From an uncultured Rheinheimera sp. (lineage in GTDB: Bacteria > Pseudomonadota > Gammaproteobacteria > Enterobacterales > Alteromonadaceae), in assembly GCA_943913835.1 (NCBI GenBank), contig CALTZU010000034.1, positions 1 through 24,811 of the forward strand: DNA of 24,811 bases, written 5' to 3'. Within the stretch, counting starts at the first letter, position 1; each line of letters starts with the position of its first letter. Position numbers and translations under genes: made by a program. Positions 1 to 6,994 of this stretch are shown one piece after another. Under the pieces are notes generated by a model. It was not told the origin of the DNA. It ran no database searches and was given only the letters and a program-made list of their open reading frames with translations.

Positions 1-204
1 CAAATCATAGTGCAGCCTGTTACGCTCACCTGATGCAATAGCACCAAAATCCAAATGGCTGGAGGGTAAATCCACATCAGCCTGAGCTATATCAACGGCA
101 GAATTGTTGATAATAGTTACAGCAGGCAGCAGATAAAAACTCAGGTAATAAAGTGTCACCAGCACACAAAGCAGCAATAACACCAGTTTATAGATAAATT
201 TCAT
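1..204 (-). CDS. Membrane-anchored protein of unknown function (N-terminal part only)
   Basis: An open frame of 68 codons runs from an ATG at 204-202 to the left edge without a stop, so only the N-terminus is present. A strong ribosome binding site (AAGGAG) lies 4-5 bases upstream of the ATG, which fixes the start. The protein starts MKFIYKLVLLLLCVLVTLYY and has one long hydrophobic segment at about residues 4-31, which is a signal anchor or an uncleaved signal peptide. After that comes a polar region with VDLPSSHLDFGAIASGE. The FGAIASGE stretch resembles short beta-sheet domains of exported proteins, but I do not recognise a family. The next gene upstream (NTF2-like, stop at 329) is in the same direction, 124 bases away, with a hairpin between them, so the two are probably transcribed separately. 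Function unknown. Confidence 0.7.
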   Translation of the reverse strand, partial: MKFIYKLVLLLLCVLVTLYYLSFYLLPAVTIINNSAVDIAQADVDLPSSHLDFGAIASGERNRLHYDL

Positions 205-292
205 CCTTCTCCTTTTGCCAGACCAAGGCAAACTCCCGCTGTTTTTTAGCCCTGCAGTCTGTCACCCATAGCACGCTTTGAAGTCACTTACA

Positions 293-319
293 GCTAATGG
301 CTACAATAACGCCATTAGC
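293..319 (-). terminator. Perfect 9-bp hairpin downstream of the NTF2-like gene
   Basis: GCTAATGGC and GCCATTAGC form a perfect 9-base-pair stem around a 9-base loop, starting 10 bases after the stop codon of the secreted NTF2-like gene. No T-tract follows on the minus strand, so this is either a weak terminator or an mRNA-stabilising stem. The pairing is seen directly; the role is inferred. Confidence 0.4.
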
Positions 320-328
320 CAGAGTTAA

Positions 329-787
329 TTATTCACTGTACCGTCGGATCACAGAAACTTTGCCATTTTCAAGCTCAAGCACGTCCAGAGCTACTTTGCT
401 GTAGCTAAAGTCCGAACCGTCTGCCCGCTTACCTTTGGCTGAGAATTTGTGCTTAATAGACACTGCATTATGGCCATACTGATAGCCCATTAGTTCGGCT
501 TTGTATTCTGTATGGACACCAAGATAACGACTCATTCCCTGACGCATCAGTTCTTTACCATCAGGTTCTCTCGAGTCATCAGGCGCATTTGGAAAATGCT
601 GATTGCCAATATCATCGGTCAGAAAAGACAAATAGTGCTCCAGATCGTCCTTTGTCGCATCAGGTTGCTGAGTCATCACTTGAGCCCGATAGTAGGCTTG
701 TACAAAAGCATCGTAATCAAAGTCATCGGCCAAAGCCGTTGTAATGCCTGAGACAAAACACAGTCCAAAAACCACTAACTTCTTCAT
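329..787 (-). CDS. Secreted NTF2-like / SnoaL-like protein
   Basis: The 152-residue product has a classical signal peptide (residues 1-20, MKKLVVFGLCFVSGITTALA, cleavage before DDFDYD), so it should act in the periplasm or outside. The mature part is about 130 residues. It opens with an amphipathic helix (DYDAFVQAYYRAQ) and has the pattern HYLSFLTDDIGNQHFPNAPDD, then MRQGMSRYLG, then beta strands ending KVSVIRRYSE. This is the layout of the SnoaL/NTF2-like cone fold, in which a pocket-lined domain binds or converts a small molecule. No catalytic residue can be assigned from sequence alone. An AGGAAA ribosome binding site precedes the ATG. It has no operon partner: the flanking gaps are 124 and about 226 bases. 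The fold assignment is by pattern and the substrate is unknown. Confidence 0.65.
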   Translation of the reverse strand: MKKLVVFGLCFVSGITTALADDFDYDAFVQAYYRAQVMTQQPDATKDDLEHYLSFLTDDIGNQHFPNAPDDSREPDGKELMRQGMSRYLGVHTEYKAELMGYQYGHNAVSIKHKFSAKGKRADGSDFSYSKVALDVLELENGKVSVIRRYSE

Positions 788-917
788 TTGATTTCCTTTT
801 ATAAAGCTCTGCTTAGAACATTACCAGCGCGGACTGCAGCTGTTCACAATGAAGAAGACGCTTATTAGCTTCCAACTTTGCTTAGATCAGGCGACTCCTC
901 CACCATAGCTAAACTCA

Positions 918-939
918 GAAACCAGCCAAGACTGGTTTC
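918..939 (-). terminator. Hairpin downstream of the small membrane protein gene
   Basis: GAAACCAG and CTGGTTTC form an 8-base-pair stem with a 6-base loop, about 75 bases after the stop of the 1014-1226 gene. It has only a weak T-run on either strand. It lies in the 226-base gap between that gene and the NTF2-like gene. A second, looser inverted repeat in the same gap (around 965-1011, arms AGCCTGGT/ACCAGGCT) may also contribute. Terminator role is inferred. Confidence 0.35.
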
Positions 940-1013
940 AGTAATCCGGAAGAAACATTTACACCAGCCTGGTTTGACAGTCTTTACTTAGTCAGAGGTA
1001 TTACCAGGCTAAC

Positions 1014-1226
1014 TTACTCAGGTAAAGCTGAAGTGAGATCTTTTTTAAGTACCAGGGCCACCAGATAAACCAAGCCAAAAGGAGGCATGATAGACAATAG
1101 AGTGCCAAGTAAAGCGCTTAACACTGGAGTTTGAGTTTTCCTTCGCCCAACGTAATAGCAGATCCCCCCCATGATAACAGCGAACAATATTACATACTGA
1201 CCATAAAGCGTTGCATTGATATTCAA
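1014..1226 (-). CDS. Small inner-membrane protein, two predicted helices, TTG start
   Basis: The 70-residue product has two hydrophobic segments, at about residues 9-26 (GQYVILFAVIMGGICYYVG) and 35-60 (PVLSALLGTLLSIMPPFGLV), separated by a basic loop GRRKTQ that should face the cytoplasm. The start codon is TTG: GGAGAG lies 7 bases upstream, and no ATG or GTG in frame has a comparable ribosome binding site. I do not recognise a family. The second segment resembles the small superinfection-type or PLDc_N-like membrane proteins found in many proteobacteria, but this is only a loose likeness. The TTG start suggests low expression. It is in the same direction as its neighbours, with gaps above 200 bases on both sides. 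Confidence 0.55.
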   Translation of the reverse strand: MNINATLYGQYVILFAVIMGGICYYVGRRKTQTPVLSALLGTLLSIMPPFGLVYLVALVLKKDLTSALPE

Positions 1227-1537
1227 TTTAACTCTCCTTGTTGTTGATGAAACTGCCTGCTAATGCAGGGTTACACTTAATGTCCGGCATCGAAGTTACA
1301 CCGAAAAAAACGTTCTGCTGTAGGTAAGCTGAGTAAATTCAGTAGTACAAAGGCTAGTTAGCAAAGTTAGTCATGTATTTGCCACAAAGTGACAGTGCGC
1401 TCCGGTTCTGCTTCGACACACACTCACCATATTACAAAGCAGGATAACTTGCCATCCCAGACAAACCGAAATCAGATCCAAAAAGTCATATTGAAATCCT
1501 TTTGAATAAACAGAATCAACATTTGCACGGTGAGGCG
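1227..1537. other. Gene-poor gap (311 bases)
   Basis: No supported gene. It holds the ribosome binding site of the small membrane protein gene at its left edge and short repeats of CTAAC/GTTAG around 1357-1372. These resemble isolated integron core sites but lack the paired boxes of an attC. Nothing else is identified. Confidence 0.5.
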
Positions 1538-2044
1538 TTAATATAAACGTAACGCGGCATTTTTATCCAATCCTGAAAACTCCCAGAGATACGCACCTAG
1601 TTTGTACAACCCTCCTATACCACGCTCTTCGGATCCCAACCCTGGTGACCAAAAACATGCCTTTCTATAGTTTATACCTTGCATACCTTCTAAACACCAA
1701 GACGAACCATCTGTGCCCGAGATCCGATCCAAAGCATTGTATGACATAGCTTTTTGATAAAACCCTATAATTTGAATGTACTCTTGTTCGAACAAGGGGA
1801 ATGTATAATTCAATTCTGTTGCAATTTCTTTACTGGCACCGTGATTAATTACCCTGACATTAAGGACATTTTGCACCTTTGATTTACACAATTTAAAACT
1901 TACTTCACCATGAAATGCCGTACTGATCTTAAGAAAAAACACTTCTCCGTTATAGGCATTATATTGCCCACAATCTTTCTCAACCCATTCTGTCGCTAAA
2001 GCAGCCCTACTGAATAGTATAAAAATGAACAAGACGAATTTCAT
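1538..2044 (-). CDS. Secreted protein of unknown function
   Basis: The product is 168 residues, with a signal peptide at residues 1-17 (MKFVLFIFILFSRAALA) and cleavage before TEW. The mature protein has several cysteines (KDCGQY, FKLCKSK, WCLEG, KACFW), an even number that could form disulfides, which fits a periplasmic or extracellular protein. It is rich in aromatic residues and ends YLWEFSGLDKNAALRLY. No known domain is recognised. The ribosome binding site is a modest GAGGTC upstream of the ATG. The gene is AT-rich compared with the housekeeping genes to the right, and it stands alone between gaps of 311 and 320 bases, which suggests an acquired accessory gene. Confidence 0.6.
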   Translation of the reverse strand: MKFVLFIFILFSRAALATEWVEKDCGQYNAYNGEVFFLKISTAFHGEVSFKLCKSKVQNVLNVRVINHGASKEIATELNYTFPLFEQEYIQIIGFYQKAMSYNALDRISGTDGSSWCLEGMQGINYRKACFWSPGLGSEERGIGGLYKLGAYLWEFSGLDKNAALRLY

Positions 2045-2364
2045 ATTGACCTCTCAGACATAGGCAAGCAATAACCGAATCAAATGCTTACGCAGATCTG
2101 GATTTAAGTCGCTCAATCTACAAGCGCTATCTTGTTATCAAACACAGCTAACTTGAATCTCACCTAACCTGTCTGAATGTAAATATATTGTTATTCAGAA
2201 CAAAGTTCCTGTATCTCGGCTCATCCATGCTACAGCTGGCAGGTAAATTGCTCATTGCTGCTGTCATCTCAATAAGCCTTGCGTTATTGGCGACTCATGG
2301 TAGTGGGCTGCGTTAGTTTTCAATCCCTGTATAAATTATAGAGATAACATGGCCTTATTAAGCA
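2045..2364. other. Gene-poor gap (320 bases)
   Basis: No supported gene on either strand. It contains a small inverted repeat (ACAAG...CTTGT around 2120-2137) and a GCGTTAG motif near 2311 that looks like an isolated integron core, without the second half of an attC. The role is unknown. Confidence 0.4.
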
Positions 2365-2964
2365 TTAGAGCTCAATGCTGGACATAATTTTGGCAATCTC
2401 CTCTCTTGACCCTGTTTTTTCATCCTGCCTCGTGCCTGCACCTATCATAAAAAAGTAGTCTCCTCTTGGAACTATCCAAAGCTCTGAGGTGGTTGGGAAA
2501 GTTCGCTCATCTTGTGCTACCAGTGAATAATTAATACGCATATAAGCGGCTGGCAGTCGACCTACTGTTGTATCAGACGGAGGTTGAATCAAATTAAAAT
2601 CCTGAAAAATGTTCTGAAATTGAGGAAGTATAAGCTCAAGTATTTTCTTCGGGTCAGCACCTTTAAGCTGACCTAACGGTTTTATATTCACTTTAAAACT
2701 TGGATTTAGATCATCAAAAGGTTCAGGGTACTTCGTTATAACCACTAATGGTGCAGTGGCGTATTTAAGCATATATTGCCGTAGCTCCTCACTACTCAAT
2801 TGTACCTTTTTAAGGTTTTCAAGATTTTCAGCCGCTGTGGCAAATTGCCATTTAGCAGGCTTAGTGAGTTTAAAATCCAGTGTGACACTTTCAAAAATAT
2901 TGCTGTCTTGTGCGAATGCAACAAATGAAATGAAAGACAGAACAATTGCCTGAAGAATTTTCAT
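2365..2964 (-). CDS. Secreted protein of unknown function
   Basis: I place the start at the ATG at 2964-2962 because AAGGA sits 6 bases upstream of it. An in-frame ATG 15 bases further up lacks such a site. The product is then 199 residues, with a signal peptide (MKILQAIVLSFISFVAFA, cleavage before QDSN). The mature protein has SVTLDFKLTKPAKWQFA near its N-terminus, DLNPSFKVNIKPLG and LPAAYMRINYSLVAQDERTFPTTSELWIVPRGDYFFMIGAGTRQDEK. This is the shape of PsbP/LpqN/DUF1795-like periplasmic proteins, which have an N-terminal strand with a tryptophan and a C-terminal 'is it ready for export' strand pair. Similarity is by pattern only. The C-terminus keeps the common EEIAKIMSSIEL helix of that group. 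Function unknown. Confidence 0.6.
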   Translation of the reverse strand: MKILQAIVLSFISFVAFAQDSNIFESVTLDFKLTKPAKWQFATAAENLENLKKVQLSSEELRQYMLKYATAPLVVITKYPEPFDDLNPSFKVNIKPLGQLKGADPKKILELILPQFQNIFQDFNLIQPPSDTTVGRLPAAYMRINYSLVAQDERTFPTTSELWIVPRGDYFFMIGAGTRQDEKTGSREEIAKIMSSIEL

Positions 2965-3391
2965 AGTTTTCCTTAACATTCAATAACGTTCGTCTGAGGC
3001 CAGCCGAGAGCGGGCCAAACTACTTTCTAAATACGATCAACTGGCATGACTGAATGGAAATGAAGATTTACTGCAGCGTTGAGGTAAGCTCTTACCCAGC
3101 GAATCCAAATGCATCAGTCTTCTGCTACAAGATTCAGCAGCTATTAATCTATAGGCGATATCACAAAGACATCCTCTGTTTTATGATCATTACCTTCAAC
3201 TGTATCTCTAAACTGTGGCTGATAAATGCGAGACCTCGGCCGAAATCGGCGTCGTCTTGTCAGAGATGGTCACGCTTTTCTTTAGTTGTATAAGCGGTTC
3301 TTCAGCTCAAAGTACTAAACAAATTAAAGGAAAAAAGATCAGTCAATAAACCAAACATTTTTCTGCTTTTTTAGTGATCATTGCAGCTACC
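2965..3391. other. Gene-poor gap upstream of the 2365-2964 gene
   Basis: No convincing gene. A plus-strand frame at 3054-3293 lacks a ribosome binding site and resembles no protein. A short GTG-started plus frame (3215-3349) is somewhat protein-like but too weak to call. A GCCGA/TCGGC palindrome lies near 3239-3250. The ~90-base repeat described separately begins at 3392. Confidence 0.45.
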
Positions 3392-3490
3392 AAACTAGCG
3401 TCACAGCAACTTTATTTCAACAATTTTTTCTGAATCCACTAAATTCGAAGCCAACGAATTCAATGCTGCCTGCGCAGAAGTTGTGGTTAT
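3392..3490 (-). repeat. Copy 1 of a diverged ~90-base element, directly after the FAD monooxygenase stop
   Basis: This stretch aligns over about 90 bases with 8480-8578. The best block (3412-3447 against 8500-8536) has only about five differences, including the shared TATTTCAACAA, TTTTTCTGA and CACTAAATTC. Both copies start AAACTA(G/A)CG on the plus strand and end in G(C)GC...AGTT(G/A)TGG. Copy 1 begins immediately after the monooxygenase stop codon (3491-3493) and copy 2 lies immediately before the DUF2971 gene. This position is typical of integron attC sites, but the core here (GCTAG on the minus strand) is not canonical and the inner boxes are not clear. The repeat is seen directly; the attC reading is a hypothesis. 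Confidence 0.55.
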
Positions 3491-4624
3491 TTATACCTTG
3501 TCTGCTGCCAAATAACGCCAACCAACAGCATTTAACGGGCCCTTCTTTTTAATCATCACATTGCGTAAAAAAACACCTATGGGATTACGCATTTTTTTCA
3601 TCATTTTAATAGGGCCATCGGAACTTTTTACTATCCACTCAACTCTGGGCGATCGAGTCTGCTGATAGCTACGAATAGCCTGTTCAATACTATGCTGTTG
3701 TAATTGCTCAGCCAGACAAATCACATCTTCAAAGGCGGAGGCAGCTCCTTGTTGCAGTAAGGGCGAACAGGCGTTACCCGCATCACCAACAAATACAATG
3801 CGCCCGGACGAATAATAAGGTTTAGCAACAGACTGCAGCCTGCCGCTGAGTATCTCAACTTCAGCCGCACGTTTTAATATAGCCGGAACCTCACCACCAA
3901 AATCACCGAACACATCAGTTAAATGCTGATACGCATTACCCTGCGAATATTTATCGGTTTCGTCGTAAATATGGCCGTAGCAATACAACGAATCTGGCCC
4001 TATAGGGTAAGCCATAAATAGTTCTGTGCGGGCAAACATATACAGAGGCTCTAAACCATGATTCGGATAATCCACCACAAAACGCCAGGTGGGGATATTG
4101 TGATCAAGCACAGTGCTCTCGTTGGCATAACATTGTTTGCGTAGTGGCGAGTGGATGCCTTCCGCTGCCACCACAAGGTCATACTTAGCGTTTAACGCCG
4201 CGTTAGAACACTTTATTTCCACGCCATCAGAGACTTGTTCCATGCTTTCAATCACGGTCTGATAATGCACCAACTCTGCTATATCCTTTGCCAGGATATC
4301 GTGAAGCTCAGCTCGCTTCATCGCGACAAACTTATCTCTATTAAGTGGAGCCTGATCCAGGCTGGCGCTTGCTATAGTTTTGCCTTCTTTATTGGCATAA
4401 CTGACCAAATGTACTTGATGGGCGGCGCCAAGAACCTGCTCTGCCAAACCCAAAGTTCGCAATGCAATCATGGCATTAAAAGGCAGAGCTATGCCTGAAC
4501 CAGAGCTGTGATCATTAGCTCGTTTTTCAATGATGACAAAATCTATTCCCGCCTTTAACAACAATCGGGCCAAAGACAAGCCAGCAATACCAGCTCCAGA
4601 AATAAGAATTTTCGGCGAACTCAT
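3491..4624 (-). CDS. FAD-dependent monooxygenase (PHBH-like)
   Basis: The start is placed at the ATG at 4624-4622 (MSSPKILISGAG); an upstream extension in the same frame adds 34 residues unlike any FAD protein. The product is 377 residues, the normal length of group A flavoprotein hydroxylases. The dinucleotide-binding motif GAGIAGL is at residues 9-15, followed by the acidic residue ending the second strand (IIEKR), which binds the FAD ribose. The second FAD motif is FVGDAGNACSPLLQQGAASAFED near residue 280-300, with the GD aspartate and the PxxxQGA loop. The intermediate 'DG' motif appears as VVAAEGIHSPLRKQ. The enzyme should use NAD(P)H and O2 to hydroxylate an aromatic or polyketide-like substrate in the cytoplasm. 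The substrate cannot be told; Tet(X)-type antibiotic inactivators belong to this superfamily, but specific resemblance is not evident. A weak GGAAAA precedes the start. The frame stays open for 29 codons after the stop. Confidence 0.85.
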   Translation of the reverse strand: MSSPKILISGAGIAGLSLARLLLKAGIDFVIIEKRANDHSSGSGIALPFNAMIALRTLGLAEQVLGAAHQVHLVSYANKEGKTIASASLDQAPLNRDKFVAMKRAELHDILAKDIAELVHYQTVIESMEQVSDGVEIKCSNAALNAKYDLVVAAEGIHSPLRKQCYANESTVLDHNIPTWRFVVDYPNHGLEPLYMFARTELFMAYPIGPDSLYCYGHIYDETDKYSQGNAYQHLTDVFGDFGGEVPAILKRAAEVEILSGRLQSVAKPYYSSGRIVFVGDAGNACSPLLQQGAASAFEDVICLAEQLQQHSIEQAIRSYQQTRSPRVEWIVKSSDGPIKMMKKMRNPIGVFLRNVMIKKKGPLNAVGWRYLAADKV

Positions 4625-4870
4625 ACAAATTTTTCCAAACAGATTAACCAGGTATTGATCAGCAACTAAGGCTGTTCGACAGGATGCACAGCACTCAAAA
4701 ATCAGCGCCAATAAGCATACACGCACGGATTGTTGCCGAATAGATTGAATTCATTTTGGTAACAAATTCATAGGCTTTGTTAATCTTTATGGCAAATTAC
4801 AGCTGTGTTCGTACAGGTGTACGCAAAGCCAGGCTGGCATTTTCCTTGCTCAGTGGCAAAGCCTTTCGCC

Positions 4871-5782
4871 CTAACTCATGGCCCAGTCCGCCGCAATTTT
4901 TCCTACTTCAGCCAGCACTGCTTCGTGCCTTGCTTCAACCTTTTCCGTGTACTCACCACTGTCAAAATAGGCAGCGATGATGATGGGGTTCTTGCCTGGC
5001 GGAAAAGTAATAGCAACATCATTGCACTTGTTGGTTGTTCCCTGCTCGCGGCCTGTGCCGGTTTTATTTCCTGTGTTCCAGTCGGCAGGAAGACCTGCCC
5101 GCAGCCGCGCCGCGCCTGTCACAGTGTTTCGTGTCCATCCAAGTAATAACTCGCGTGAGCTGGGCTGCAACACAGTACCAGTTAAAATTCGCCTGACCAG
5201 CTGTGCATAAGCTAAAGGCGATGTAGTGTCGCGGATGTCGGCGGAAAGTACCATGCCCAAATCAGGTTCATAGCGGTCAAGCCGGGTGACAGTGTCCCCC
5301 ATTTCTCTGAACTTCACAGTCACAGCGGCAGGACCACCCAGCCGCTTTACTAACAAATTGGCGGCCACACCATCGCTTCTTTCCTGAGCCGCTTGCGCTA
5401 AAGTGGCAATGCTCAGCCCACCTTTGCCAACATGCTCTTTGGTGACCGGAGCCCATGGCAGCAGGTCAGCCTCTGAATAAGGCAATAGCTCTGCCAAATC
5501 CAAACGCCCATGATCAGCCTCGCGCAGACAAGCGGCAACCATAGCCAGCTTAAAAGTCGAGCACATTGCAAAGCGCTCTTCAATGCGGTGGCCACTGATT
5601 TCACCCGTCACAGTGTCAAGTAAACAGACACCAAGGCGCGCATGCCCTGCTTCTAAAGCCTTCAGCCGCCAGGAGGCATCAAAACGACGCCTGGCAGGTT
5701 CAGCCACAGCAGGTAAAGCCAGTAATGAACCAGCAGCCATGGCAGTAAGGGTTCGGATCAAAAATTCGCGTCTTGTGAGCAT
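4871..5782 (-). CDS. Class A beta-lactamase with Tat-type signal peptide
   Basis: The 303-residue product hydrolyses beta-lactams in the periplasm using an active-site serine. Motifs: CSTFK at 74-78 (Ser75 and Lys78 are Ambler 70 and 73), SDG at 136-138 (Ambler 130-132), EPDLG at 172-176 (Glu172 is the general base Glu166), and KTG at 240-242 (Ambler 234-236), followed by TGREQGTTNKCND. Two positions depart from the commonest sequence: SDG instead of SDN, as in BlaC of Mycobacterium tuberculosis, and Gly at Ambler 170 instead of Asn, as in GES-1. Cys precedes the nucleophile (Ambler 69), but there is no Cys at 238 for a KPC-like disulfide. The N-terminus TRREFLIRTLTAMAAG has the twin arginines and hydrophobic stretch of a Tat signal, cleaved near AVAEPA. 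AAAGGA precedes the ATG. Base composition is visibly more GC-rich than the neighbouring genes, which suggests transfer. No AmpR-like regulator adjoins it. Confidence 0.93.
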   Translation of the reverse strand: MLTRREFLIRTLTAMAAGSLLALPAVAEPARRRFDASWRLKALEAGHARLGVCLLDTVTGEISGHRIEERFAMCSTFKLAMVAACLREADHGRLDLAELLPYSEADLLPWAPVTKEHVGKGGLSIATLAQAAQERSDGVAANLLVKRLGGPAAVTVKFREMGDTVTRLDRYEPDLGMVLSADIRDTTSPLAYAQLVRRILTGTVLQPSSRELLLGWTRNTVTGAARLRAGLPADWNTGNKTGTGREQGTTNKCNDVAITFPPGKNPIIIAAYFDSGEYTEKVEARHEAVLAEVGKIAADWAMS

Positions 5783-5975
5783 TTAATAAATCCTTTTGGT
5801 TGCTGGACAAAGCTGTATAAGCCCCAACCTAATGCAAGGCAAGTTACAAAAGCATTCCGCAAAACCACCGGCATTGTAAACTCTTCAGGGCCGGGGTCAT
5901 TGGTACAACCAGTCGTCGCCTTTGGCTTACCAGAACTCTTGTTAATGCAGCCTGCTTTCCCTAAAAGTAAGAAAT
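5783..5975. other. Gap between the hydrolase and the beta-lactamase
   Basis: No supported gene; the only minus-strand frame here lacks a clear ribosome binding site and overlaps the start of the beta-lactamase. A weak TTAAC...GCATTAGG arrangement resembles the ends of an attC but the arms do not pair well, so it is not called. The beta-lactamase promoter presumably lies here. Confidence 0.35.
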
Positions 5976-6803
5976 TCAAAGGGTTTGCTTTTGTTTGTCA
6001 GTTTTTTCAAGTGCATGTATTAATTTCAAAAGCTCAGAAACAACCAGCTCTGGTTCATCAGCCTGAATATAATGACCACTTTTTTCAGTAAGAACCGCTT
6101 TGCCCTGCGGAAATGTGCTAGCCCAGCTTTGCCAGAGTTCGCCCCACATTTTTCTACCCTGATCAGTGAAAAACAAATTGGCAGGATGTTTTGTTTTCCT
6201 GACTGAGGCAATTACTGTGACCGGCATATCTTTAATCTGTGGGTAATCAGGCAGCGGCCTTTTACTCCAAAAATCGAGATATTGGTTCGACATACCATTA
6301 GTCATATCCTCCAGCTTTATCTGCGCAATTTCCTGATTGCCTTTGTCCAAATCAATAGCGCGGATAATATCCACGTCATGTTCAGAGGAAGGGTCCAGCA
6401 TTAAAAGTGCTTTAATTTGCGAGGGGTAAGCTGCCGCAAAGTCCCGGGCAACGCTGCCTCCGTAGGAGTGAGCTACTAAAATGATTGGCTGCTTAATATT
6501 CAAATTCACTAAAAGTTCGCTGGCGTAGCGGGCATAGTCACTTGAGGTAAAATGCCGCTTTACAGGTGTCGACTTGCCGTTCCCTACCCTTGAATAGCAG
6601 ATGACTGTGGCATGCTCTGCAATTCGGCTAAATACAGGATCCCAATCAGACAGACCTGCACTACCACCAGCTTCAAGCAAAACTGTATTTTTTCCCTTGC
6701 CAGCAATTTCATACTCGAGTTGAAACTCACCCACACTAACCAGGTTAGGCTGAGCCGCTATTGAGAACGAAAACATAATACTAATCAATGAAATATACCG
6801 CAA
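5976..6803 (-). CDS. Secreted alpha/beta hydrolase, probable TTG start
   Basis: This is an alpha/beta-hydrolase-fold enzyme of about 275 residues, probably periplasmic: the N-terminus RYISLISIMFSFSIAAQP is a signal peptide. The nucleophile elbow is VAHSYGGSVA (Ser in H-S-Y-G-G) near residue 115. The oxyanion stretch is LLEAGGSAGLSDWDPV, and the catalytic His is in SGHYIQADEPELV near the C-terminus. The acid residue is probably in LMLDPSSEHD or PVTVIASVR. The start is uncertain: AAGGAG lies 5 bases before a TTG at 6803-6801, while a GTG two codons upstream overlaps the ribosome binding site, so TTG is preferred. A 14-codon frame (6813-6857) ends inside this ribosome binding site and could couple translation. 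Substrate unknown; it may be an esterase or lactonase. It follows the truncated toxin, with no attC seen after its stop. Confidence 0.8.
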   Translation of the reverse strand: MRYISLISIMFSFSIAAQPNLVSVGEFQLEYEIAGKGKNTVLLEAGGSAGLSDWDPVFSRIAEHATVICYSRVGNGKSTPVKRHFTSSDYARYASELLVNLNIKQPIILVAHSYGGSVARDFAAAYPSQIKALLMLDPSSEHDVDIIRAIDLDKGNQEIAQIKLEDMTNGMSNQYLDFWSKRPLPDYPQIKDMPVTVIASVRKTKHPANLFFTDQGRKMWGELWQSWASTFPQGKAVLTEKSGHYIQADEPELVVSELLKLIHALEKTDKQKQTL

Positions 6804-6832
6804 AATCACTCCTTAAAGCGCTGCACCTTTTT

Positions 6833-6994
6833 TCAGCCATTGGTTCTGAATACACATGACCTATCCCCCAAACATTCTGTCTTATCGAAAACTTCCTTCA
6901 CTAGATCGCCTGCGGCAGCATTGCCCAAAGCAATGTACTCAGCTAGGGCATCCAGTTCTTGCAGGGCTGGCTCTGTCCAGATTACTTCAGCCAT
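6833..6994 (-). pseudogene. Truncated RelE/ParE-family toxin
   Basis: A 53-codon frame starts at the ATG at 6994-6992, overlapping the last 13 bases of the antitoxin frame, as is usual in these modules. It begins MAEVIWTEPALQELDALAEY, the N-terminal strand and helix of ParE/RelE-type toxins encoded on integron cassettes. The match stays good until about residue 42 (EVFDKTECL). The last 11 residues (GDRSCVFRTNG) are unrelated and end at a TGA. A complete toxin has about 95-100 residues, so the C-terminal half of the fold, with the catalytic or gyrase-binding surface, is missing. It cannot be an active toxin. The junction, near 6868, marks a deletion that also removed the attC expected after the toxin. 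Family recognition is from memory of cassette-borne toxins. Confidence 0.75.

Noticed and set aside
3054..3293. 79-codon plus-strand frame
   Set aside because: No ribosome binding site, no protein-like pattern, and it lies in a gap between minus-strand genes.
3215..3349. 44-codon GTG-started plus-strand frame (VADKCETSAEIGVVLSEMVT...)
   Set aside because: Protein-like in places but without a ribosome binding site or recognisable family; too short to support.
4777..5210. Several plus-strand frames antisense to the beta-lactamase
   Set aside because: They are shadows of a clear gene on the other strand; GC-rich third positions keep antisense frames open.
5820..5945. Possible attC between the hydrolase and the beta-lactamase (TTAAC...GCATTAGG)
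   Set aside because: The two ends do not pair convincingly and the inner boxes are missing, so the beta-lactamase cannot be called a cassette from this.
5758..5979. 73-codon minus frame overlapping the beta-lactamase start
   Set aside because: It has a hydrophobic stretch but no clear ribosome binding site and no similarity I recognise; it is likely untranslated leader sequence.
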